From Castor canadensis (lineage: Eukaryota; Chordata; Mammalia; Rodentia; Castoridae), in contig NC_133393.1 in NCBI RefSeq assembly GCF_047511655.1, positions 1,865,001 to 1,929,000 of the forward strand: a stretch of DNA of 64,000 nucleotides. Direction: 5' to 3'. This document shows, in pieces, positions 1 through 14,689 of this stretch. The notes beneath the pieces were generated by a model. The model searched no databases. It was not told the origin of the DNA and worked only from the letters and a program-made list of their open reading frames with translations. The position numbers and the translations under genes are program-made. Numbering within the stretch: the stretch's first letter is position 1; each line of letters begins with the position of its first letter.

Positions 1-733
1 TGAACAAGCAAAAGACAGAATCTAAGAACTTGAAGATGAATGGAAATTAAAGGAAAAACTGAAGAGAAATTACTCAAGACCTATGAAAGGGATATGTAAG
101 AACTCACCGACTCCATCAAAACACCAAACCTGAGAATCATGGGCATCGAAGAAGGAGAAGAGGTGCAAGCAAAAGGAATTTGTAATATATTTGACAAAAT
201 AATAACAGAAAATTTCCCAAACCTAGAGAATATTATGCCCATTCAGGTACAGGAAGCCTCCAGGACACCAAACAGACAACCAAAATAGAACTATGCCACG
301 AAATACTATCATTAAAACAACAAGCACAGCGAATAGAGAAAGAATATTAAAGTCTGTAGGAGAGAAAAAACAAATAACATACAAACGTAAACCCATCAAA
401 ATCACAGCAGACTTCTCAATGGAAACACTAAAAACAAGAAGAGTGTGGGGTGAGATCTTCCAGGCACTGAATGAAAATAACTTCAACCCCAGGATACTCT
501 ACCCAGCAAAACTATCATTCAAAATAGAGGGAGCAATAAAAGTCTTCCATGACAAGCAGAAATTAAAACAATATATGACCACCAAGCCACCACTACAAAA
601 GATTCTTCAAGGAATTCTGCATATAGAAAATAAAACCACACAAAACCACGAAAGGGCAGGCAGCACCAAACCACAGGAAAAAGGCAAGAAAGTAGAGAGT
701 AGCATTGATTCACTGCACACAATCAAACCCTAA
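1..733 (+). pseudogene. L1 ORF1p remnant (RNA-binding protein), RRM and C-terminal domain, frameshifted
   Basis: L1 ORF1p is a trimeric nucleic-acid chaperone that coats L1 RNA in the cytoplasm. The N-terminal coiled coil is off the left edge. The first 280 bases encode pieces of the RRM domain (a recognisable LRIMGIEEGEE segment from about 131) with a frame change near 121-130. A second frame break lies near 280-290, after which a 146-codon open frame runs from 293 to 733. It includes the C-terminal-domain segments MPRNTIIK and FNPRILYPAKLSF. The last 40 codons are Lys/Gln/Thr-rich. The frame ends about 20 bp before the likely ORF2 start, the usual L1 arrangement. It is a decayed copy, not a host gene. 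Confidence 0.88.
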
Positions 734-751
734 AACAACAAAGACAACTAC

Positions 752-4465
<3,714 letters not shown>

Positions 4466-4950
4466 ATCTAGAGCAAATGCAGCAATGTCGTTGGATTTGG
4501 GTCACTTGGTAAGGAGAGAGCGAGCACATAAGGGAGGATTGGGGAAAGGTAGAAAACCCAAAACATGAAAGTGTTTGATGTCCCCACTCCAGAGGAACTA
4601 CTACAGAAACCTTAAAGCAACAGAAGTCAACATGAGAAGGGGATCAGGAACTAGAGAAAAGGTCAGTTAGAGATGAATCAACTTGGGTTGTGACACATTT
4701 GTACATGGAAGCAATGCTAGGAATCTCTCTGTATAGCTGTCCTTATCTCAACTAGCAAAAACGCTTTGTCTCTCTTATTGCTTTTGTTTTCTCTCCAACA
4801 AAATTAGAGATAAGGGAAGAACAGATTCTGCCTGGAAGAGAGAGAGGATGGGGGAGAGAAGGATGGGGTGGGGGGTAAGGGGGAGCAATGACCCAAACAA
4901 TGTACGCACATGTGAATAAACAAAGATTAAAAAAGAGAGAGAGAGAGAAA
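4466..4950 (+). other. L1 3' UTR with G-rich polypurine tract and A-rich tail
   Basis: This follows the ORF2 stop directly. It contains a purine tract at about 4835-4886 with several runs of three or more G, then a CAAACAATGTACGCACATG segment, AATAAA at 4915-4920, an A-rich tail and (GA)n at 4934-4949. The same 3' UTR recurs at 48757-49105, and its last ~70 bp recur in reverse at 21240-21315, which identifies it as a family feature. The G-runs could form a G-quadruplex, as is known for L1 3' UTRs. Confidence 0.85.
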
Positions 4951-6500
4951 CTGAGAAGGAGAAGGAAGTGTTTACATAGTTGCTTGACCACCTGTATTCC
5001 TGCCTGAGGAGATTAAAATAAAGCTGAAAAGACATTCCACCTCGAATCCTTCATCTCTTTCTTCTTCCTCCTCTGATTGAGAACTGGGTTAATATATAAG
5101 AAGATCAGTAGGCATTCAATAAGAAATTATGCTGAGGTGGTGGCGAGTTTCGCGGGTCTCAAAAGTTTCTCTACAAGTTGTTAGACAGACACATAACAAG
5201 AGCACAAAACTAGAAAAACAAGCTAGCTATGGTAGGAATCAAGAGAACCCTATGTGATTGGGATTGATGAAATGTAAGTGAAACACACAGCCCATAATGT
5301 ATTGCTGTGTTCAATAAATAGCTTAATGGAGCTCAAATCAGAGATCGGGTCTAGAGAGGTCAATTAAACTTAAAAACTTGAATGTCTCCTAAATCCTCAA
5401 CATAGTGGCTGTTTTCACAGATGAACATCACAGGACTACACCAAAAAAGAAAAGCAGAAAGTCAAGGCACTGAGGGAAATAGACAAACAGCCAGAGAGAT
5501 AATTCTTCCCAGTCATGCCTTTGCAAAAGATTAGTGTAATAAGACGGTAATGGGAGCCATTTCTTTGCTCTGAGAACTAAGATACCACGTGATCAGAGGC
5601 TAACGGCTTGCCCTTGAATAAAAAACATCAAAAGCCACTCCGAACGGATGCACAAACGTGAAATCCCCAAACGTCTACCATGAGGGTGACGCTTTATTAA
5701 GACGTGCACAGCTATCCCAAGAACCACGTAACTGGTGGACAAATATGGGGTGAAAATGAGGAGGAAACAAGTGGGTGAAGATGTGTTGAATGTGGCCAAC
5801 TCCAGAAGAAGATCTGCCTTTCCCAGCCAGCCACCTAAAACCGAAGCCACGGACGAGCTTGTGTCTTCTCACCCACGGAGGCAGGGCGGGGGAAGTGGTG
5901 TTGGTGTGGGACCTCTCGGGTAAAACATGGCACCCTGAATGGCCTGGGTTCTAACTGATTAGCTCCTGTCTTTAGGGCTGTTAGAAGGTGGGTTGTGGAA
6001 AGAGTGGTCCTGGTGCAGAGAAGGACAGGTGGCACCAGGGTTACCGTCCTCTTGACCCCTGGTCTGTCATCAAGGCATGGTCCCACAGCCCCTCCACCTC
6101 TTCACCCTTCAACTCCGACCATCTTCCTTACCTCCACCCCAGCACCTCCATGTCACCTGGTCCATAGAAGGGTCCATCTTTGAAATTCCCAACCCTGCTT
6201 GGCTCCATGACAAGATCCTTGCTTAACTCCTATGCTCCCAATTTCGATCTCTGTCTCCCTCTCTTTCCCTTCCTCTTCTTCCCAAAACACCTATTTATCA
6301 ACCACATTCACCTCCTCAGGCATCCCTCATCACCAATAGACAGGCATGGGATGCAGTGACAGAGGACAAGGGTAGAACCAGCCAAATAGCCAACTCTGAC
6401 CCCACACACCGCAATTTCAGTAGGTACAAAATCAAAGTCCTTGTTTTCTCCCTTAACTTGCTTGGCTTCCTGGGTTCTCCATCAATTCCATCACCCCTCA
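4951..6500. other. Unique-looking DNA, no gene recognised
   Basis: I see no repeat I can name and no open frame with family signatures. Open stretches of 60-90 codons occur on both strands around 5593-6183, but they overlap one another in different frames and lack splice context, as expected by chance. The GC content rises modestly from about 5830 to 6130. There is no CpG-island-like density. Confidence 0.6.
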
Positions 6501-6712
6501 CAGAAATCTTAAGCACCTTTTCTTGGCAACACTGACATTTTGCACTGGACACTTTTTGCTGTGGGGACTGTCCTTATCTCTGCCCACTAGATGCCAGTGG
6601 AGGTGCCGGTGGACACTACGCTGTCCTCCAGTTGTGACAACCAAAACCACCTCCAGTCATAGCCATATGTTCCCTGGGGACTGAAATGCACCCTCAGTTT
6701 TGGAAACCCTGG
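6501..6712 (-). mobile_element. MER5A-type hAT-Charlie non-autonomous DNA transposon
   Basis: The sequence matches remembered MER5A in reverse. It has a CTTGGCAACACTGACATTTTG end, the middle block CCCACTAGATGCCAGTGG, then AGTTGTGACAACCAAAAC, and a CAGTTTTGGAAACCCTGG end. These internal blocks are diagnostic. It is short and non-coding; such elements were moved in trans by hAT transposases in early mammals. A second, more degraded copy lies at 61670-61830. Confidence 0.82.
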
Positions 6713-6879
6713 CTTAAAATTAGCTTTGGTTCTTCCATCTCATTTATGTCCTATTGCATCTGTGAGCCCTAATTTAGGTTTTCCTATCATAATAACAGAT
6801 CCCTACATGTCGAGTACCATGGTAAGACTCCTACAAGCATCGTCTCATGGATTTCTACATTCTAGAGGTGCTGTGGTAT
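6713..6879. other. Short unique segment between MER5A and MIR
   Basis: Nothing recognisable is visible. Confidence 0.5.
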
Positions 6880-7015
6880 TTTTATTTCCTGATTGTTTTA
6901 AACATGAGGAGATAGCTTCAGAGAAGTTCAGTAAGTTGCACCAGGCATAAAATTAGGCTAAGGCTAATTTTTAACCCTGGAAGGATTTGAACTCAGGTCC
7001 GTTCGGCATGGGAGC
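6880..7015 (-). repeat. MIR SINE fragment
   Basis: Read in reverse it follows the tRNA-derived MIR core. An AACATGAGGAGATAGCTTCAGAG segment parallels 'acagatgaggaaactgaggcacagag', then AGTAAGTTGCACCAGGC, then GATTTGAACTCAGGTC. It is heavily diverged, as expected for an ancient mammal-wide repeat. Confidence 0.65.
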
Positions 7016-7139
7016 TTATGCATTTTCTCACTGACTCTTTGCCTCCCACTCTCCTTCTCTCTCTTCTCACAGCCTTGGTGCAGGACTTCATCCTTCATCC
7101 TTTATTGCCCGGGGATCATCTTAGCCTGTTTTTAGTCAC

Positions 7140-7470
7140 AGAATGACAACAACTGACCTTGCAAGTCAGATCCTGTCCGTCCTCTGCACAAAGGCCCCAC
7201 ACCACCCGGAAGAACTCCACACTTCTGAGCATCCAGCCAGGCCCTGTGAATCGGCCCCTCGGCCCTTCCATCTCCTCCACCTCCTGTCCTGCATGCTTTG
7301 CTCTGGATATTCGGGCCTTTCCTTCCCCAGCAAGCTGGGCTTTTGCTTCTGTGCCTCACCCACACTATTCTCATCCTTCCCTTCATCTACCCAATCCCAC
7401 AAACTCCTCCTCCTGCTACCACCCAGAACCCTTCCCTGACCCCTATCCCTTGTCCCTGTCACTGCTGCTC
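7140..7470 (+). repeat. Probable L2 (LINE-2) 3' fragment
   Basis: The C/T-rich strand resembles the 3' part of L2, with a CTGTGCCTCACCC block, a CCTCCTGTCCTGCATGCTTTG block and an AACCCTTCCCTGACCCCTA block that recalls the L2 'gccttccctgacccc' segment. Low C/T complexity makes chance similarity possible. Reverse-strand open frames here, up to 156 codons, are by-products of the stop-poor composition. Confidence 0.42.
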
Positions 7471-7769
7471 CTGAATCTCCTTTTCCCAGGCCAGCTCGCC
7501 TCTGGAAAGCTGCTTTCCTGAAAATTAGCAGCCATGTCGGAAACCTTTTGGAGTTCTCACTGAAGGGGGACCGGGGGCCTTTGTAGTTCTGCCAGCCCCC
7601 TGCCTGCTGGTCCTCACACTCAGCAAAGCTTGACACTCGCTGTGCTGCGTCACCTTGACCTGTTCACCTCCTGTTGGAATCTAGAGCCTGGCTACCCGGA
7701 GTGCAGCCCTGGCCCTGGGGGCGGTGGGATGCAGGAACTCGGTCCCCCCCAGCCCTGCTGCGTGTTCAC

Positions 7770-7832
7770 AGTAAATTGTCGACTCATTTACCCAAAGGCT
7801 CACAGCCTATAAGCAGTGTCCTCCATTGACTG
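7770..7832 (-). repeat. MIR-like fragment paired with 8925-8978
   Basis: It contains ATTGTCGACTCATTTACCC, then GCTCACAGCCTATAAGCAG and GTGTCCTCCA. It aligns by eye with the copy near 8930. The TTTCCCAAAATCTCACAGCC form of the second copy resembles the MIR 'cttgcccaaggtcacacagc' segment. Confidence 0.35.
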
Positions 7833-8545
7833 CTCCCTCCAGTGCACGGCTAAGACCTGAGCAGGACGTACAGGTGTTCACGAGGCTCGAGGAGCTCTGC
7901 CTGGCAAGCACCGAGCCCAACGCAGCGTGCAACTCATTGCTGTTCTGACTACGTTGGAGGTTTCAGGAGCAATCAATCAATTCACAAGGATTTGTTGGTG
8001 TTTGCTCTGTACTACCCAAAAGCAGGTATCAGGTCCTGCCTAAAAACCCCTAAGACCAGAAAGGAGGGGTTTCCATGGGCAACGAGGTCATGACGGGCGA
8101 TGGCTGAGTTGGTTTTTGAGGCCAGAGGGACCCGCCTGGGCAGTGTTTGGTTGTAAATTAAACCAAGCAGAGATTACAGCACTGCAGTTATTTATGGCAG
8201 GTTCTCCCTCCTGGAGCCAAATATCCTGCTTCTAAGAAAACTGCTATGAACGCAAAGCCATTTCTCAAGTTTTCCTAAAAAAACACTTCAAAGATTGTCA
8301 CCTCCAGTTTTTATTGCGTTTCAGTGATCAATATTTACTTACACCATACCTTTAAGTTTCTTTTCCAAACTATTTTCCTCTCAGAATTATGGGAAAATCT
8401 ATAAACAATAATATCAGCAACAGCTAAAAGTGTATCTTCCCTCAACAAGCACTGTTAACAACTGCAAGCACACAGAATGCCCACCCTGCACCAAGCACCT
8501 TAAACACTGGGTACCTGGATTCTCCCAACAATCATAAGGAGTAAG
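7833..8545. other. Unique-looking DNA, no gene recognised
   Basis: No recognisable repeat or long open frame was found. The sequence is AT-rich from about 8150 onward. Confidence 0.5.
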
Positions 8546-8863
8546 GCTGGGTGTGATGGCTCAGCCCTGTAATCCCAGCCACCTGGGAGGCAGACACAGG
8601 AGGGCCCTGGATTGAGGCCCATCTGCACAAAAAGTTAACAAGACCTGATCTCACAAAAACAAGCTGGGTGTGGTGACGATTGCCTGTGGTCCCAGCCTAG
8701 GGCAGAGGTAGGAGGATCGCAGTGTGAGGTTGGCACCAGGCAAAATATAAGATGACCTTATGTGAAATATAACTAAAGGAAAGAAAGGGTTTGGGGTATG
8801 GCTCAAGTGGCAGAGCACCTGCCTAGGCTCTGAGTTCAAAACCCTGTACTACCAAAAAATCCA
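8546..8863 (+). mobile_element. Composite SINE (B1-like dimer plus ID-like tRNA unit), full length
   Basis: Two 7SL/B1-like monomers begin at GGCTGGGTGTGATGGCTCAG (about 8546) and AGCTGGGTGTGGTGACGATT (about 8661). They are followed by an ID-like tRNA unit with A-box region ATGGCTCAAGTGGCAGAGCA and B-box region GAGTTCAAAACCC, ending in CTACCAAAAAA. This is the type example of the dominant SINE in the window, a Pol III-derived element mobilised by L1. Confidence 0.9.
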
Positions 8864-8882
8864 TTTGACGTAAATACGACTG

Positions 8883-8978
8883 CTGCCCCATTGTACAGAT
8901 GAGGCAACTCAGACACAGTTATATATGATTGTCGACTAATTTTCCCAAAATCTCACAGCCTATAGAAAGTGTCCTCCA
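8883..8978 (-). repeat. MIR SINE fragment
   Basis: It contains TTGTACAGATGAGGCAACTC then AGACACAG, the reverse complement of the conserved MIR 'cctcagtttcctcatctgt' block, followed by TTTCCCAAAATCTCACAGCC. It is diverged but the order of blocks fits. Confidence 0.6.
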
Positions 8979-10251
8979 CTATGTACCTGTCAGGGCACAA
9001 ACAGGTGTGCCATAAGTAAAACAGCCTACGAATTGCTATCATCCACCTTACTTCCAGTTACAAGCTCCCATCAAATGCGCTCCCTCTCATTCTGTTCCCG
9101 CCATAAACACTATCATTGCGCAGTCCTCATCTCAACATTAGTGAGGCCTCTCACCATTGCTCATCCCTCGACGAAGACACAATCTGTCAGGTTCCCTGGT
9201 CTGCCCTCTGTGTCACTCAGAAACATGGGAGATGGAGACACAGACTCTGGGGTGCTCTAGGGACTCAGCTTCCTTGACGTCCTGGCGGGGATGGGAGAGA
9301 GCGTTCCTGAGTCCTGCCAGACCTCGGGTGGCATCAAGGTTCAGGGCAGGACCACGCAGCCGCCCTCTCAACCACAACTCTGTTCAGTTCAATGGTTTTA
9401 GACTTTGCAGAAATGAGACGAGAAACTCCTGAAACAAACCTTCCTGGAGACAAACGCTGTTCCTATCTGAGAATGCCGTAGCCCCACACTGGAATCCTAG
9501 AGACTAGAGTTGAAGGAAACAGGAAGAAAGGACGTTTGGCTCTGTTGGAACAGAAAAGAAAACAAAGTTAGCTAGACTGACGCTGGGTGGCCAGATGCTA
9601 AGATAGGCATCTTTGGGGCTGTTGGGAAGTGGAAGGACCAAGCAAGAGAAAGCTGGGGTCCTCTTCAGGGGGCGTTCTGCCAACCACATCAAGGGAAAAC
9701 CAGGAGTTGGACCTAAAGGACTTGTGTGTCCTTGAGAGGGTGGCCTGCCACCGTGGCTGCAACCATGTGGCCCTTCCATCCCTTTGTTCCAGAGCTACTG
9801 GCCTCTTCCTGGCAAGGACAGAGACAAGAAGCACCTTCAGATAAGGCGATGGAACACCTGGGAGCTGTCATGACCACATTTCTGCCCATGAAGTATCATA
9901 AGAGAACCCGTTTTATTTTTGATGGTGAGGGGTGGAGGAAGCTTAAAGCATGCTGGACCAACATTACAGCACATGCAAAGGCCCCAAGGTGGCTGGTCAG
10001 ATGGCATAATTAAGAACAGAAACAAGGCAGCAGTGGTCACAGTGAAGAGAGTGACAACAGAGAGCAGAGCCACGGGGCTAGTCCTGATTACAAAGGCCAT
10101 GGAAAGAATTTGAGAGCAACAGAAGTCTCCCACTGTCTCTCATGAAGTGGGGGTAAGTAGGAAACACACTTTGTTATCTTGCTCTCTCTGTGTGCCTTAC
10201 ACATCATAGGCACTAAAATACTTGTGACATTAATCCATACATAACCACATC
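8979..10251. other. Unique-looking DNA, no gene recognised
   Basis: Several overlapping open frames of 60-98 codons lie on both strands between 9033 and 10133. None shows a family motif, a consistent frame across candidate splice sites, or signs of coding constraint I can see. Confidence 0.5.
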
Positions 10252-10254
10252 ACT

Positions 10255-10286
10255 TCTTTCTTTCTTTCCTTTCCTTCCTTCCTTCC

Positions 10287-10344
<58 letters not shown>
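10255..10344. repeat. (TTCC)n-(TC)n microsatellite in a SINE tail
   Basis: About 35 bp of TTTC/TTCC repeats are followed by roughly 55 bp of uninterrupted TC dinucleotides (10290-10344). It abuts the 3' end of the reverse-oriented SINE at 10345, so it reads as (GA)n/(GGAA)n where the SINE's A-tail should be. Confidence 0.95.
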
Positions 10345-10346
<2 letters not shown>

Positions 10347-10526
10347 CCTTGAAATTGTAGGCAAGCACTCCACCACTCACTCAAGGCATGCCCTAATCCT
10401 TTTGCTTTTTTTTACTGTTTTTGAGATACGGTCTTATGGTTTGCCCAGGCTGACCTTGGGCCACAGTCCTCTTGTCTCTGCCTCCTAAGTAGCTGGGGCT
10501 ACAGACATGCACCACCATGCCCGGTT
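10345..10526 (-). mobile_element. Composite SINE (B1-like plus ID-like), reverse orientation
   Basis: In reverse, the ID-like unit is degenerate (10345-10400). The B1-like monomer follows with TTTGAGATACGGTCTTATGG, TTTGCCCAGGCTGACCTTGG, TGCCTCCTAAGTAGCTGGGG and a GCACCACCATGCCCGG end. The simple-repeat tail sits at its left. Confidence 0.8.
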
Positions 10527-11854
10527 TTAAATCTTGAGAATATCACTCCATTTGTGTTGTGGAGAGTACTGACAGGTGGCACAACAAGAGGGGGCAAGCA
10601 GGGTCCAGAACAAATAAGATGTGGTGATGAATTGCACTTATCCAGGGAGCGGGTGGGCATCGGGAAGGCTTTGAGGCTTCTGGCATGAACCACAGGAAAG
10701 ATGACAGCCTCATTCATTGAGACTGGGAGAAGAGCCAGGTTAGAGGAGGACAGTCACATTGTGTCACCAAAGTCATTTCTATTTATATCACCACAATCTG
10801 TGAATTCTGTCAACAAAGGCAGCATGAAATAATGAAAATGCACCCATATGAGCCCTTACTGCAAATCTGGTCTGGAAGCCACCCTAGGTGGTTTCAACTT
10901 TGAGCATCATCACTCACTGTTACATAGAACCTGCGTGTGGACACTGATTCCCAGCACAGGGCATAAGCCAATCTGAAAAGTCCATCTGTTGATTGAATAC
11001 GTAAGCGAGGTAAGCTTGATCAGTTCATTGCCTTGCAACAGTGGAGGTGATATGGGCTAAAGCTATGTGTAAGTTTCAGGCTTTTGAAAAAGTAAATCAG
11101 CAAATAGAAGACTTAGCACCTCACTGGCCTGTGGCCTTTCTAAGAAATCTCTGAATTACTGGCAGGATTGTGGTTCATCAGACCCCTTTCTACCCCTGCC
11201 CATTCTTGTCACAACCACAGCTACCAAAAGCAGAAAAGTAGATTTGAACAATTTGTTATTTCCCCAGGATACCCTGGAATCATTTCTGAGACACCTGCAC
11301 TGTCATTCCTGATAATAAGGTTTGGGTCAGGCAGGAAAACTTAGCACTGAGTGATCTGTAGGCATAAAACGAATTGCTGTCATAGACTGGGAGATTACTG
11401 GTGTATTAAATTCCTAAATCTACAATTCCTATAGCCAGGAACTCACCTAAAGTAGGAGATGGTGTTACAATAGCTTTACCACTGGCATTTTGCTTCATCC
11501 TTCCATGGAACAGTGATTTTTCCCAAACTAACATCTCATGACTTCCCTGAGGTAAAACGACTGCCAGCACTTTCCACTGTGGATGGCTGAGCAGATGTGG
11601 TGCAGCTGTGACACCTCACTGCAGACAACCTGGCCAACTGGGGTGGGGGGGCTGAGAATCGCACGATAAAGCAAGTATAAATTCTATCCAGGGAGATCAG
11701 AATCCAACATGTACAGAATGGTCCCATTTTTCACAAGTTTGGATATAGACTATTTTTGAACCTGACCAGGTATCGTCCACTTCTACGATTAACACCCCAC
11801 CCCAGGAGTTATACGAGGGTCAGCTCCTGTGCTTAAACAACACTAGGGTAGGAG
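10527..11854. other. Unique-looking DNA, no gene recognised
   Basis: No named repeat was found. Open frames are all shorter than 75 codons and lack any recognisable signature. Confidence 0.5.
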
Positions 11855-11960
11855 CACAGTCCAGGGAGTCAATGGACCTTGGTTGACCCAGCTCTGCCTG
11901 TGACAGCGCAGGCAATTGCTTAACCTCTCTGAGGCACAAGCAACTCATCCAGAACGGGTG
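11855..11960 (+). repeat. MIR SINE fragment
   Basis: It contains GTTGACCCAGCTCTGCCTGT, then GGCAATTGCTTAACCTCTCT and GAGGCACAAGCAACTCATCC. These match the order of the MIR core (ctctgccact, ttacttaacctctctgtgcctcag, tttcctcatct). Confidence 0.65.
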
Positions 11961-12644
11961 TCATGGAGCCCATGTTGCATGAGAGCTGCAATTGTTAGTG
12001 AGGCAAAGATCCAAACAGCAGTGCTGGGCACAGACCAAAAGCCAAAGGAGGAATCGAGACTTCACACATCGATGACTTGAAATGGTGACTTGCAAGTCAT
12101 GACAGCATTTCATTGTCTCCCTGAATCAGAGCGCACACGATGCAGTATAATGAATTTTGAAAATTGCTACCAACTTGATAATTTTGGAGTTAAAGCAGCC
12201 AGCTACAAGAAGGATAGTTCATTGAATTCTCCTGATTTGTATTTCTTTAAAGATCATAAATCATCGGTTACATTCTATAATGTGCCGTGCATATTGTTGA
12301 GATTTAAATTAATTACCCTGCCCGCCAGAAAGATACGACATATTAAACCTGCTCTTGGTGAGGTGCTCTTCCTGCTCTGCTGAGAAGGATTGGATTTCTT
12401 CAACAGGCAAGTAACTTACTCTCTAGGCCTTTGTATCCCCATATGTGAAATTAGGAAAAAAATTATTTTCTTCGCAAGGCTCATTTCCATTTCCCTTTTC
12501 CCACCCCACCTCGTCGCGCCTCCTCTAGCCTTATCAGGCTTCTACAAGTGTAACAAGATGGCATTCTGAAAATTACTTTAAGCATATTGGTAGACACTAA
12601 CACCTAGCACCATAGTAAAAGCGGAATTACTAAAAGATAATTTC
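11961..12644. other. Unique-looking DNA, no gene recognised
   Basis: A 97-codon open frame at 12090-12383 has no recognisable motif. Nothing else was seen. Confidence 0.45.
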
Positions 12645-12976
12645 AGCCAGGCACAGTGGCTGAAATCCTAGCTACTCAGGAAACCAAGATCAAAAGGATC
12701 GAGGATCAAGGTCAGTCTAGGCAAAAAGTTACTGAGACACGAGCTCAACCAATAAGTCAGGTGTGGTGATGTACACCTATCAACTCAGCTATTCGGGAAG
12801 TGTACAAAGCAGGGCTGTAGTCCAGGCCAGCCCTGGGCATAAATGTGAGACCCTATTCTAAAAATAGCTAAAGCAAAAAATAAGGACTGGGGGAGCGGCT
12901 CAAGTGATAGAGCACATACATGTCTAGCAAGTGTGAGACCCTAAATTCAAACCCCCATACTGGAAAGCCAAAAAGA
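12645..12976 (+). mobile_element. Composite SINE (B1-like dimer plus ID-like tRNA unit)
   Basis: The first B1-like monomer starts at CAGCCAGGCACAGTGGCTGA and the second at AAGTCAGGTGTGGTGATGTA. The ID-like unit begins near 12883 (GGACTGGGGGAGCGGCTCAA) and ends CAAACCCCCATACTGGAAAG. It is older than the 8546 copy, judging from scattered substitutions. Confidence 0.88.
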
Positions 12977-14689
12977 AAGACACACTGAGACAGTCTCGTG
13001 TATGGGAGTGACAGTTTTTGATTAAAGGTGGGAGGAAAAACAGCAAGAGAAAAGGCACAATTCCACATGTTGATACATCCCGTGACCACACTTTACTGAC
13101 GGGTGGTACCACTCTCTGAGGGAAGGAGCACAAAAAGAAGATGGGTAAGTTTGAGGCAGGACCCCACACGTCTCATTTCTGCAAGAGGAGCCAGCAAACT
13201 CAAAGTGATGGCTTTGAGTTGCCAAGCAGAGACAACTGGATACACCAGTTTGGGGACTCGTCACTAACTTGGAGAGATCTCGGTGCCAACGTCCATTACT
13301 TTCCCACGTTGCCATTTCCAGTGTGGACAAAGAAAGTTTTCTCACTGAGCAATAGCTCACAGGGCCACTACTTATTTCCAGCACTCTGATTCTCTGGTTT
13401 ATCAGTATCCTGAAAATCTGTCATAATTCCGTGTTGGAAAAAAATAAGAATAGAAATCCTGCAAAATGTTTTCCCTAGTAGTATTTAAGGCCTGTGAACT
13501 CATTTAAAAGTTCTTCAACTTTAAAACAAACTGTCGAAGGTGAAGAAAATTATGTGCGTGGAGATGAGTGTCTACCTTCCAGCTGACCACAATGTCTATT
13601 CCGTTTCACCTGATTGCTACAGTACATTGTTGAGGGGGAAATGGCTCATAAAATGTTTAAGAAATTTTCCCTTTAAAAGCTGCTGATTTAATCCCTAGTG
13701 AATGTCAGCTAGTGAACCTAACACCATGAGTACTGACTGCTGTGTACAAAAGGAGTGAAACCCTAAGTCATGGATGAGAGTGCAAAAGATTTACATGGTA
13801 AACACTGGAGGTGTTCTTGCATTTTTGTGACATTAACAGATTTTCATCCATATTGTTTATATCACAGCAGGAGAAATTGTAAAGCCAGGTCACAGCTCCT
13901 GCAAAAGGAAATATAAACTGAGAAAAGTCAGTTTATCATATGCAGGAGAGGGCCACCATGCAGAGCTGGGTGTAGAACTTGCAGCTCTACTCGGTCGTTC
14001 TTCTCAGCACCTCGGGCAGTGCAAGCTCCTCCTGTGATCCAAATCTGCCCTCCTTTATAACCAACATGGGACAGAAAGTCACTCTAAAAAAGTTCATCAT
14101 GTCACAAAATCTGGCCTAAACTGCCAATGAGGGTCTGGTGCCAACAAACAGTACTTTCTACCATGATTTTTCTAACATGATTTTTCACGTTCTAGAATCT
14201 TAAATAAATGCAGAAAACACAGTTGCCGATGGGATAAACAGAATGATGTCAACTTCGTATTATAATTTTCCTCTGTGATCTTTAAGTTAGAGGTGATATT
14301 TTGGCAAAATTCTGATGACACCTTTCACTTCTGGACACAGATCCAGAAGTTATCAGTTCCATATTGCTCTCTCATCTTCCACAGGAAAAAAATATTGACT
14401 GAGAAAACTTTGTGCAAAATATGACAGAAGACTAGAACTCAAGAAAACACCATCCTTCCTAACACGTAGCCCAAGTGGTCTAAACAATCTCATTAACAAA
14501 AATTCTTCCTTAATTGGATGGAACCAGGAAATGCTAAGCCAAGGTCAGTCTGATGCAAAAAGTTGGGTAGCAATTCTGCCTCTCAAGAAATATCTCTTAT
14601 TAGATAAGTGGCCTTTCAAAATACATTAATTCAACCCAAATGCTAGTGATCATCACATTCAAAATATGGACACAGTGGCTGTTTTCCTT
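12977..14689. other. Unique-looking DNA, no gene recognised
   Basis: Open frames of 70-120 codons at 12868-13389 lie on both strands, overlap one another and run partly into the neighbouring SINE. I see no splice-supported exon or named repeat. Confidence 0.5.

Noticed and set aside
7166-7636. 156-codon reverse frame
   Set aside because: Antisense of a C/T-rich probable L2 fragment; Gly/Arg/Ser-rich and motif-free.
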